Made by a program: the position numbers and the translations under genes
Notes under the pieces: generated by a model
Told to the model about the DNA's origin: nothing
The model's database searches: none
Seen by the model: the letters and a program-made list of their open reading frames with translations, nothing else
Origin: Sarcocystis neurona
Taxonomy: Eukaryota > Apicomplexa > Conoidasida > Eucoccidiorida > Sarcocystidae
Length of the DNA: 64,000 nt
Direction: 5' to 3'
Assembly (NCBI GenBank): GCA_000727475.1
Contig: KL647310.1
Location: 1,446,849 to 1,510,848, forward strand
In this document: piece after piece, positions 10,101-19,038 of the stretch
Numbering within the stretch: position 1 is the stretch's first letter
How the letters are laid out: each line of letters starts with the position of its first letter

Positions 10101-11535
10101 CAGACAAGAACGGCATCTTTTTGCCTCCAAATAAGACGCCGCTGTAGACACAGCGACTAGAGCAGAGGAGCTGGCAGAGTCCACTGTCAAGGAAGGCCCA
10201 CACGCATTGAAGGTGTAAGAGATGCGGTTTGCAAGCAGCGCTTGCGGAGTATTGGCAGTCGCAAAAGAACCGAGACGCTCAACTTGCTTCGTCTTCAGTA
10301 TTGTCCTACAAGGAGGGGTTACACCAAGAAACACACTACAGAAGACAGACGCTGACATCTTCCAACGAGTGCAACTCCTTGGCCGTGATACACGCACGCA
10401 TTGACCCGCGTTTACCTGTTCCCGTGTGCAGCTTCAATCGCTTATACTGTGACAACTAGACACGAGTTGCATAGAAATATAGCAAGGACGCGGTGCACCT
10501 ATTTTACCGGGCGTTAGGTATGTCAAGGATTTCAAATGGGCAGGGCGCCAGTGTCAGCGGCGTGTCACCAATAGAAGCTCACATCTCTCACCATTCGGCG
10601 CAGGAACATCCTACAAGGACGCCAAGTTCATCAAGACTTTCCTTAAAGGGCTCCCTCTTTGCAGACCGAAACGCTTCGTACGACAATTCGAGAAGGATCC
10701 TTTGTTGTGGATCCATCGTTCTGGCCTAAAGGCATTTCCACATAACGCGTATGCTCGGTCTGCGATGCTCAGCAGTGCTCTCAGCTACGCGAGCGAAAAG
10801 CAGTCTACGCACCTGCAGTTGGTAATTTTTAAGCAGGTTCAATGGTGAGAGTGCCTACGGAGAAAGTCGTACCTCGGAGGCAGATATTTTGAAGAACTTA
10901 TTATCAAAATCCTCTATACGCTCAATAAAGCCACCTTCACGGACGTACATGACACCGCGAGGATTCTCAGGAGTATTGTGTGCATCACAATCCCAACGCT
11001 CAGGCGGGACTGAAACAATTGAATCTGTCCCTTGCAGAAGGTTCCTCCAGTACTCAACTGGATTGTGCACGCATCCTGGAAGACGACATGCGGCTCCAGT
11101 AATAACGATATGCTTTGTGGCTGTCTCGTCTTTGACGGGTGAACCTGTTAGCCCAGCCCGCGGTACGAGAGCCTGGGGGGCGGCGTTGCTAATACAATCG
11201 TGAAGAGAGTATAGAAATTCTTCATAAGTACCGCTGCCGACCAAGGAATCTGACTCCAGGCAAACGTTACACTTCTCAGCAATCCCATCCAGAAACTTCT
11301 CATACAGTGGAGGGTCCGCACGCACCATCTCCAGTAACCGTGTGAATCCGTGCATACCAGGGGGCACTTCACAGGTGGGAAGATGTTGTGCCACCGAAAG
11401 TAAATCTTTCTCTACGAGTGACTCAAGAGTCTCCATCTTGACGACCTCTTCCCCACACACAGACGCCTTATTGCAGCACTGCACACGATCGTGACTCTTC
11501 GAAAACTGTGTCAGCGTGTAGTTCTCTACGTTCAT
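1..11535 (-). CDS. Modular type I polyketide synthase, N-terminal 3,638 codons (gene continues past the left edge)
   Basis: Multidomain megasynthase that builds a polyketide by decarboxylative condensation on ACP-tethered chains. I see five exons: 11535-10873, 10725-10592, 10305-6169, 6084-2275 and 2170-1. All have GT-AG borders and compatible phases (663, 134, 4137, 3810 and 2170 nt, 10,914 nt = 3,638 codons). Domain order is N-terminal extension, KS1, ACP1, KS2, AT2, DH2, ACP2, KS3, AT3, DH3, then a KR cut by base 1. The intron joints restore canonical motifs: exon 1/2 gives SASEARTMDPQQR, and exons 3/4 and 4/5 splice at homologous AT-DH linkers ending WSHR and WNHR. The start is the first ATG of exon 1 (11535); an upstream 5' exon cannot be excluded. 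Large type I PKSs are known in coccidia and Cryptosporidium. The product is unknown. Confidence 0.96.
1190..2145 (-). other. DH3: complete dehydratase
   Basis: Translating the minus strand of exon 5 gives HPLVG at 2145, the catalytic motif HVILGIPLLPGA (His codon 2043-2041) and GYVLHPALLDGLFQA with the catalytic Asp. This contrasts with the dead DH2. Confidence 0.92.
2450..3332 (-). other. AT3: acyltransferase with divergent motifs
   Basis: Nucleophile elbow LGHSTGEYAA (Ser codon 3023-3021) and HAYHSPLM are present. The entry motif is FSGQSSQ rather than FTGQGSQ. The C-terminal region lacks the VEIGPRP motif seen in AT2 and reads through a Cys/Arg-rich segment to the splice donor at 2275/2274. 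Malonyl preference is likely but less certain than for AT2, and reduced activity is possible. Confidence 0.85.
3405..4700 (-). other. KS3: complete ketosynthase
   Basis: Catalytic Cys in IDAACASSL (codon 4196-4194), VETHGTGT and KSCIGHTEG. DPRQR replaces the common DPQQR. Bases 3418-3813 are nearly identical to KS2. Confidence 0.95.
3418..3813. repeat. Near-identical KS tract, copy in KS3
   Basis: Identical to 7324-7719 over 396 bp except one transition (3633 C, 7539 T). The next bases on the 3814 side diverge by roughly one base in eight, and the other flank also diverges. The tract covers the HGTGT to SNAHA part of the KS. Confidence 0.97.
4764..5012 (-). other. ACP2: acyl carrier domain
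   Basis: Motif ALGIDSLAAVEFRD with the phosphopantetheine Ser at 4892-4890, followed by LFDYPT. It lies directly after DH2, so module 2 is KS-AT-DH(dead)-ACP with no reductive domain. Confidence 0.94.
5133..6062 (-). other. DH2: degenerate dehydratase without catalytic His and Asp
   Basis: Starts with the usual HPLVG. The active-site HxxxGxxxxP motif, intact in DH3 as HVILGIPLLP, is replaced by an unrelated sequence (FYGELPQDRRV). The second motif reads HPCIVCD where DH3 has HPALLD, so the catalytic Asp position is Cys. The module also has no ketoreductase, so there would be no beta-hydroxyl to remove. Probably structural only. Confidence 0.85.
6327..7232 (-). other. AT2: acyltransferase, malonyl-type motifs
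   Basis: Contains FTGQGSQ, the nucleophile elbow LGHSLGEYAA (Ser codon 6920-6918) and SHAFHSPLM. In the HAFH/YASH rule for modular PKS, HAFH points to malonyl-CoA. The C-terminal VEIGPRPVL motif is present. Substrate choice is inferred. Confidence 0.92.
7311..8618 (-). other. KS2: complete ketosynthase
   Basis: Catalytic triad present: VDTACSSSL (Cys codon 8102-8100), VETHGTGT and KSCIGHTEGAAG. Asn of the usual NIGH is Cys here, as also in KS3. The C-terminal third lies in a tract almost identical in DNA to KS3. Confidence 0.95.
7324..7719. repeat. Near-identical KS tract, copy in KS2
   Basis: Partner of 3418-3813, in the same orientation, offset 3,906 bp with no indel. Confidence 0.97.
8690..8915 (-). 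other. ACP1: acyl carrier domain
   Basis: Carrier domain with the phosphopantetheine attachment motif SLGVDSLGAVEFRD (Ser codon 8813-8811) and the downstream FDYPT helix motif. It follows KS1 after about 165 low-complexity, acidic linker residues, with no acyltransferase between them. Confidence 0.93.
9411..11115 (-). other. KS1: ketosynthase with Ser replacing the active-site Cys
   Basis: Spread over three exons (11115-10873, 10725-10592, 10305-9411). It has the KS entry motif GAACRLPG, the DPQQR box, EAHGTGT (first catalytic His) and KSNIGHLEG (second catalytic His). The nucleophile motif reads VDSASSSAL instead of VDTACSSSL, with an AGC serine codon at 10170-10172. Both His residues are kept, so the fold is probably intact, but the thioester-forming Cys is absent. 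By family knowledge such a KS cannot load chains normally. It could act as a decarboxylase-like loading KS or as a scaffold. This is read directly from the DNA. Confidence 0.93.
10873..11535 (-). other. PKS exon 1: N-terminal extension plus first part of KS1
   Basis: About 140 residues precede the KS1 start (HIVITGAACRLPG). They are mostly helical and contain no acyl-CoA ligase core motif and no clear ACP signature; a DSL tripeptide occurs but without ACP context. The exon ends at GAG followed by GTACGA (10873/10872). If this is the true protein start, the synthase has no N-terminal acyl ligase loading domain of the kind known in Cryptosporidium PKS1. Confidence 0.75.
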
Positions 11536-13430
11536 GTAAATTACTCTCCCGCTTTGTGGGCTGACAAACACTGACCAAAATTTGCGCTCAGAGCTGATGG
11601 TACGCCCATTCGTTCCTCAGGCTCTAAGTGCGTAATTGAACCAAGATTTCTAAGGAAAGCTTTTGCAAACACCTACGCACGTGAGTAGCCGGCCCAAAAG
11701 CTGAATGCGGAGCACAGTTGATAGTGTGAGGAGGGCGCGTCGCGGGTGATGTGCAGGAAGGCCCCGGATCGTTAGGGTATTTGGCGCCGCAGCCACATCA
11801 GTGTAAAAAAATGATAGTCCTGCGTGGGAGCACAACGGTGGTACTCTTCGCGTCACTTCTTTTTTCGTTTATCAGACAACACAACCTACCGCGCACGGAC
11901 TGTGCGCCTGAAATAAAAAGCAGTTTCTTAGGACCCCGTGGTTCCCCGCCACCCCTACCACCCCAAAGCACAGCATAAGGAGTTGCGTTTCTTCAGTGCA
12001 AAACACTGGTGCCGGTACGAGGTCTATCGTGTTACTGTAAAGCACTTTTGCACCGCGACACGCTAGAGTGTTTTTGGACGTATCGTGTGGACCAGAGCAG
12101 GTTCGTCTAGTGACGACACTCAATGCTCAGCTTGTCTGGTGAAACGCAAGGACTGGGTGCAACACCAGCGGCCACAAACTGCAGGTGGTCCCAGAGTTAT
12201 GCGCTCGCGCCCGTTGAACCCAAACGTGTGCGACCGGTACCGCCCGCGCGAGAAGTGGCTATGCACCAGCTGCCGAGCGCCACTGTGCCACCAAGACCTT
12301 TGCCGATTTTGCAAACCCGTCAAGGATTGCTGCGCCTCAGTCAGTCTGCGTAAGCTCTGTGGTCTTGTAAAACTCAGGAGTCGAACGTTATCCATCTGCC
12401 GGAGTCGTTGACTTTGTGGCGACGTCTCTCACAATACCGTGCTCACAAAGGATGGTGAAGCAAAGCAGTGCAGCTCGTTTCCGTATCAAGTATACGCAGG
12501 TTCACAGCCTAGGTTTTCCTCTATAACTTCTTTAATACCCATTTGACGAGACACTGTGTTGCGTTTGTATTCAGTGAGTCACAGTAGCCAGGAATAAAGA
12601 CGCACCGCACATCACGCGTGAGGGAATGGTCAGCTGAAATCAGCGCTCGACGGCTACACGCATTTGTGAACAACTACTGCGTCATACGCAATCGGCAACA
12701 TTTCACATGGCGCAGTGCCAACCTACACATGCTAGGTGTTGCATGCGGCGTAACTTCTGCGGAGTTGCTTCACATTCAATAGGTGCACTAATGCGTCAGT
12801 GACTCTAATAGAAGTGCGATAAAGCGGACACAGGTGGGCACCCGTGCCTCCTTGCGGCTACATTTCCCTTTCCTCGACCGTTTCACGTATGATGCACGTA
12901 TTTGTTTTCTTGTAGCACCTCATGTAGGCTTTTCGCACCGCTTTCTTGCAGCCTTCAAGGGTTGACGCGCAAACAGCAGAATTCCTTCAGTCGTTGCACA
13001 GCGTACTGTAGAATCTTCTTCGTCCCGAGAACACAGGGGCCAGGTGCTTTTCAGCGGAAGCGTTTTTTCCGCAAACGTTTCGAAAAGGTTAATTTTTTTT
13101 TTTGCCTAAGCCAGAATCCAAGTATGCAGCCAGGCTGATCGAGTGCTCTTAACCGGTACAATCAATCACTCACGTTGGCCTGTATGTACGCACTAGTCGC
13201 GAAGTACTGGAAGGGTGGTTTCTCCTGGCGCACTGCCCGAACTTGCATGCTCGTGAGCGACGCCGCTTACTATGAATGCACTTCTTTAAAAAGGGGGCCT
13301 AGACCTTTCTGTGGACTTTCCTCCGATACAATCCACGAGAATTTGAAGGACGATACGACGCATCCAGCGCACAAATACTGTCGGAACGAACCTTAGCTCT
13401 CCACTAAGATAAGATGTAGACCCATTCGAG
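11536..13430. other. Divergent intergenic region
   Basis: Lies between the PKS (-) and the TSP1 gene (+) and presumably carries both promoters. No core promoter element can be assigned. The only structured element I see is a Cys-rich open frame at 12085-12411 (+), listed separately. Confidence 0.6.
12085..12411 (+). other. Cys-rich open frame, possible zinc-ribbon remnant (doubtful)
   Basis: A 108-codon frame containing C-x2-C near its start and, in its second half, C-x2-C-x4-C-x4-C-x2-C (WLCTSCRAPLCHQDLCRFC). The spacing resembles the C-terminal zinc ribbon of piggyBac-like transposases, but no transposase core is present nearby. Chance is a real possibility. No function is assigned. Confidence 0.2.
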
Positions 13431-16400
13431 ATGAGGCTGCGGTTTTCCTTATCGAAAAACATCGCCAGAGATGGACCGCTACGTATGGGCAGACGTGTTC
13501 CTTTGCGGACGCTCGGTCGACTCCTTTTGCAGTCGCTACCATGGTTCCTTGGTTGTACACACCTATTTGTTCCGAGCGCCTATAAGACCCCGTCGGCGCA
13601 TGCTACCTTGGAAGTGCACACAAGAACCGTGGAGCTGGAAACGCCTATTAGCCTTGCCCGTAGAAAAGATGCATTCAACAGAAGTCTATATACAGACGTC
13701 AAAACCCCTGATGGTATTTGGCTCGCAGAACCGGTGCTAACCCATCAGCGTCAGGACGGTAGCTTCCAGCTGCTGTATAACACTTGTCCCGAGCAAGACA
13801 ATCACTCAAACGATAACTCATTCGATACTGTCCCTTTTTACGGGTGTATCGCACGCTTGCTTTCCATTGGTGCCACAGGCGTGCAGGTGGGAGGGGAAAA
13901 AACTGTAGATTTTCGAAATATTCTGCCAGAGAGTAGAGTTGTTGGGTACTGGACGCCAGTAGTGGAAGCCGTTGACGGGCAGAACGACTTGGACAAAGCC
14001 GTTTTTGCAGTCTGGGCTGCCGTCTGCCCCACCGCCGCAGAAACGTGTGAGTGCACTCAAAAGTATTGTAAACTTTCACTAGAGCAGCGGGATACAAGGT
14101 CAGCATTTGTAGACTATGCGTCATCCTCCACCTTCACCGTGGAGAAGGGCGAGCGTTTATGTAGTGGGAGTGACAGTGGAAACAATCGGCTGGGAAGGAC
14201 CCCTTTAGGCAGATTCGTGTACTGGTTAGTGGAAGGTACCGGGTGGGTCTGCGACCTCGCGGACAAGCACGGTGCGTACGTGGAGTTCGATGAAGATCAT
14301 CCACATGGAATTCGAGTCGGATCTATTTTCCTTGTACAAAAAGGAGACGATGCTGCAGAGGATGACATCGTTACCCTTCTGGTCGGCGCGAGGCTTGATT
14401 ACCCTTTTGGGTTCAACGCCATTTCAGTTGGACCCGTGGAATTAAGTGACAATACAGATCCGGCAGATGACAAGCACATTGCCGTTGTTATCCGAGGGCG
14501 TTACTTTGACGAAAAGGTTAAGAAAACTGAACCCGCCTGCTTCGCGGTAGCCTTGGCGAGAGGTTCCAACAAATCTGCAACACAGAGGGTTCTCAAAATG
14601 CCATGCAGGCCTTGTGGTTTCGCATCGGTCTTGCCTCATCCCCATCTAGAGAAACTTCTCTCGGTGTGTGAGGAAAAAGGAAACCCACGTACATTATTCG
14701 TCGATGGAAGAGTAGCCGTGACAACGGAGAAGGTAGAGGGAGCAGGGATCGACTATTCTGAAGCTCTGTTGCCTGTCTTTGTAGCAGATGACTTCCGCTC
14801 GTGGAACGTTGTGTGGCAGAACACTACACGGTTTAACGAAGCTCCAGCTAAGGCAAAACGCGTTCTAAGCTCCATTACATTGAACGAATGGAACCAGCAG
14901 CTGCAGGCATCGTCTGAAGGGGTTGACCTAATAAAGAAAGCTCCTGCTCACATACAGAACCGCCACTACGCCGCGTCTTTCGGAGACAACTCCTTGCTGC
15001 TGGCTTACCACGAAGACGTCGGTCACACAGCAGTTCTACTTGAAGTTGCTTTGAACGGGAGCACCGTCGAAGGCAACTCACTGAAAGTCACGGGGAATAT
15101 CGAAGGGACCCTCCTCCCCATGAGCTATGGAAATATATTCATGCGAAGAAGAGAAAAGGAGGTTACCTGGTACAGCCAGTGGGTCGAGGCCCGCCTAGCC
15201 GACGATGAGCCAGAATGTCTCACGCCCGTCACCCGAAGCAGTCGGCAGTTACGGTTGATAACGGTGAAAGAGTCCGACGAAACTCGGACAGCTTGCACTG
15301 GAGCGTGAGTGAAGCTTTCACAGCATATAGACACAATCTTGCTTTTTGGCACGGAGTTTTCTGCGATGCTTTCTTTGCCGACCACTTCATTCGCAGACAC
15401 CACCAGAGGAGGTTTCTAGTTGGGGCGCCTGTCAGTCCGTTCCCCCCTCTATTCAGTTCCGCACAAACGTACAAGCAGCCGCAGTTGAGTACTGAGAATG
15501 TTTCTTTTTGATGAAGACACGAGGATAATTACCGTAGCGTCCTTTATATGCGAAACAGTAAATTAAATCTGTTTGGACCTATACGACTAGCTGTAGAATA
15601 CGGGCAGATAACCGACGTCCTTCCTCTGCGAGCCACCGCGGCGGTTCCTGCGAAGGGATCGAGCACTGGTGCCCACACTCTGTACTTTGTTTTTGTGTGT
15701 CAGGTTCGGACGAGCGGGCACTCTTTGCGATGTGTCGTGTCACCAACTACAATCTTACAAAACTGAGGGGACGAGCGTCAGTGAGCCGGAACCTGCTTGT
15801 CCTTTTGCTAACGGGGCTACTTTTGCCGAGCCGTGCTTTGAAGAAGAGTGTTCCAACGTAACTATAGAGGCTGTAACGACGCCTACATCTGCGAACGGGT
15901 ATTCTGTTGCGGATGGCAACCTGGAGACCAGCGTCAGAGCTGTGGGTCGTCCCTCTGTCTTCGAAATTGCTTTGCGAAGCCCCTCAGAGATCTGGGCTTT
16001 GAGAGCATACTTTGTGCCGCACGGGAGGACGGAGTTCAACGTTACGTTGTTGGATGAAAAGCAGGCGGTCATCTACACAAGAGCCACAAAGCTCAGTGCG
16101 TACGCACAGAAGGGGCTTACGTTTTGGGAGTGGCGAGATATGCTTTTTTACAGGGCTCAGTATATACGTCTAGAAGCAAGTCTAGAAACGCAGGCAGGTG
16201 AATATTTGGAGCTGGCAGAGTTTCGAGTGGCAGGTCGAGAGCTTGGTCTATGCCCACCTGAAGGCTTTTTCGCCTCTGCGGCGCACGGCTGCAAGTACCA
16301 ACTGGACTTCCTGTTAAAAAGGGCTGAGATCTGGGATTGTCAAGGGGTATGGAGTGAGTGGTCTTACTGTGATTCGACGTGCCGGTCCACAAGGTTTTTG

Positions 16401-16954
16401 AAGGTGGAGCAGCAAGCTCTGTACGCCGGAAAACCTTGCTTAGTATTTGAAAAGAAGCCATGTTCCGGTAAGCTTTTATGCAGCACTGTAGCTGCATCGT
16501 CAAGACACGTGAGGAAAAGGGGGTTTAATATGCATCGAGTAGACTTGTTCTCGGGTAAATCGTTTGCTGCACAGGTGGCCCTTTCTGCAATGCCGTCAAC
16601 CCTACGGCGCCCGCAACGGAACGACAAAATCAAGACTGCATTTTTGTACCTTCTGGGTGGTCCGAGTGCCGAGGCTGCCGGCGACTGAGAATCAACCATC
16701 GAGCACGAGAAGCTTCCGGCAACACGAATGCTCCTTGCCCCCCAGTGCTGGAGATTGAGAAATGCGGTCCACCATGCGACTCGGAGTATGAGAAGTGGAA
16801 GTTGCGTGGCAACTCGGGGGGACTCTATACCGGCCTGCTGCATTTAGCCCACCGGAACTTCGTGTACTTGACAGTGGCAGCAGCATCCCTGCTAACGGGT
16901 GCAGCGGCGATTTTTATGTTTGCTTGCACAGCAGTACGCAGCCAACTCCTATAA
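13431..16954 (+). CDS. Type I membrane protein with discoidin-like and TSP1 domains (candidate surface or microneme protein)
   Basis: Three exons, 13431-15304, 15704-16467 and 16575-16954, total 3,018 nt, 1,005 residues; phases agree (GC^GTGAGT, G^GTAAGC donors; CAG acceptors). The N-terminus has a hydrophobic signal (LLLQSLPWFLG); a second Met at 13485 could be the start. Residues about 60-620 form a large Cys-poor region I do not recognise, possibly beta-rich. Residues about 686-805 look like an F5/8C discoidin fold (YIRLEASLE..YLELAEFRV). TSP1 lies at about 838-880 (GVWSEWSYCDSTC). A weaker Cys-rich TSP1-like unit lies at about 905-947. A transmembrane helix (about 974-1000) is followed by a five-residue tail, too short for the acidic aromatic tail of TRAP-type adhesins. 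Adhesion is inferred from the domains. Confidence 0.85.
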
Positions 16955-19038
16955 AGCGAATACTTACAGGTGCTTTACACGGTCCCTGGAAGCTGGAGCA
17001 ATTCATGCGTAAAGGCGTGTGCATGCCAGCAGAGATCCAACCCTCCTACAACCGATTAACACAGACCATACCCGCGTCCGTCACTGTTCATGTGCGCTGG
17101 CGGTTCACTGGACGCAGGTATTATATGTTGACAAGCACGAGACTGCCTCCCGAAGGCGGTCCCTAAAGGCTTATAAATATGTGTGTTTGGTAGTCTTCAG
17201 ATATGTGGATATTTCTCACAGTACATCAGAGCATATCGCCGGGTGGGGACTCGCAGTTTTGGAATGAGACATGCAGAGTCAGAGGCGCGGTCTCTTCCGC
17301 AGACATCTGCACGTCTGTCGTGCGGGAGAACATGCAAAGGTTTGGTGCGAAGAGTTAAAAATTCTTGCCGCAGCAGTAAACCTACTCGTGACCGGATCAC
17401 GCGTAACCATGTAAAGACTTCAAGACAAGGCGCTGCGGTTGCTCCTCGAGGATCTGGAAGGCAGCCGACTGTGTTGCTTCTGGCAAGCTGAAACGTAATC
17501 TTGCCAGGCAGTCTTCTGCAGGAATTCTGCCTTCGACCGTGAAAAGAAAAAGAGTACTCCTGAGTAATTTTTAGCCTGTTATAAACGGTAACTGTCAGCC
17601 CGAAGGTCTCCATCGGCTGAGCCACGTTACTGACAACTTTTGCCGCGTGTGGCACTAATCACTGCCGTTAGCGAGGCAGTTCGCGCCCTCAGCTTATGGT
17701 CATTTCATGCACAAAACTCATCTGTGAGCGAATTACGTTGTCTACTATTCCACGATGTGTACCTCCGGTCGCTGCTTGACTTCTACTCAATTTGAGGAAA
17801 CTCTTGTCGGTTCTTCCAGGCAGCTTTTTCTCACCACTTTGACTAACCTCTAACGTAGGCTTCTGCTTTCAATAGTCGAAAGCCATTCGGCGTCTCCAGC
17901 GTACGTGACGGTACGTGGTGCTTCATTCCGGGTTCTCCGCTGTTGAATACAATGGAGAACCTGTGGTCGGATCCCAGCAGACAACAGCTGGGTGTTGCGT
18001 AGGTAATCATTATTATTGTTGTCTCTGTAGTCTTGTTCACCTTAGAGCTGGAGGCGGTAGAAGTTGTACAAAGCTGCAGTAGGCTGCTGGGAGGGAAAAC
18101 CAGCAGCTGCATCTTTCCGGAAGTCCTCATGATCTCAGTTCCAAAGATCCTTCTGGGAGTATCCCTTGACTCGTGGAGCTTCGCAAGTTGGAAGATAAGG
18201 CTGACCGCTTGTGCAGAGATTGTCTCGAGGTGGAAATGTGTGTCCTTGCGGATGTGGCTGCTTGAACAGTTACTGGTCGTCTCCTACTTTCGAAGAAGAC
18301 AGCATCAACGTTGGACGGAGAAATTACTACAGGCGCAAAGTCCCAATTGTTGTGTTGACGACTAGTGGGAGAGCACGAGCGCCAGAAGATTGGCAAAGCC
18401 CTGAATTTGTGGTGCGCAATCAGAGGGCGACACCAAGCCTACTGTGGCGCACAAGGCTGCACTATTTCCTGCTTCGGGACAACACAAGCGACCTTAGAGA
18501 GGCGGCACTCCTGGCCGTGTTGATCAGGGCTCTACTGCACCTTCCCACGCCGGCCAGTTGCTGACATTGCGGAGACATCGATTTCACTCACAGGTAACAG
18601 CAGAAGGTGTTGGAGGCCATTCTCGTGGGAGCTACTCGTTCTCGTTGAAAGAGCCCCAAAATGCTGCCGAGACACACTGCGTGGCTATGCAGGAACGATC
18701 AAACCGTAGGTGAGTTCGTGGAAATATCTAACATGCTAATTATAGTGAAGCGGATAGGGCGCTATGCACCGCTGACGCCGTCAAGAGCAAAACTCGAACG
18801 AGAGGAGTCTTCCTGACAAGGCTTATTCTATATGTGTCAAGGCCGACAGGCGCTCATCAAGGAGGGCTCAAATAAAAAGGAGTCTCGTAGGAGTTTAGAG
18901 GGAGTAGAACACAAGCAGACCATCGGGTGGAACTTGCTGCACCCGTCAAGTCTCCTTCTCCATTTAATTCGTAGAAGGCCTACATGGCGTCCAGACTGTT
19001 GGAAAGTATTAGTTACAACTTGTAACCGGATCGTGACT
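16955..19038. other. Intergenic region with short TSP1-like and Cys-rich fragments
   Basis: No supported gene. After an AG at 16970 a short frame reads PGSWSNSCVKACACQQR, which is TSP1-like, and a Cys cluster (CPCGCGCLNSYW) occurs near 18240. They could be decayed or alternative exons related to the upstream TSP1 gene, but I could not join them in phase. Confidence 0.3.

Noticed and set aside
1..11535. Fatty acid synthase rather than PKS
   Set aside because: The reductive domains are incomplete (no KR or ER in module 2), module make-up varies and one KS lacks Cys; this is a PKS layout, although the C-terminal part is not visible.
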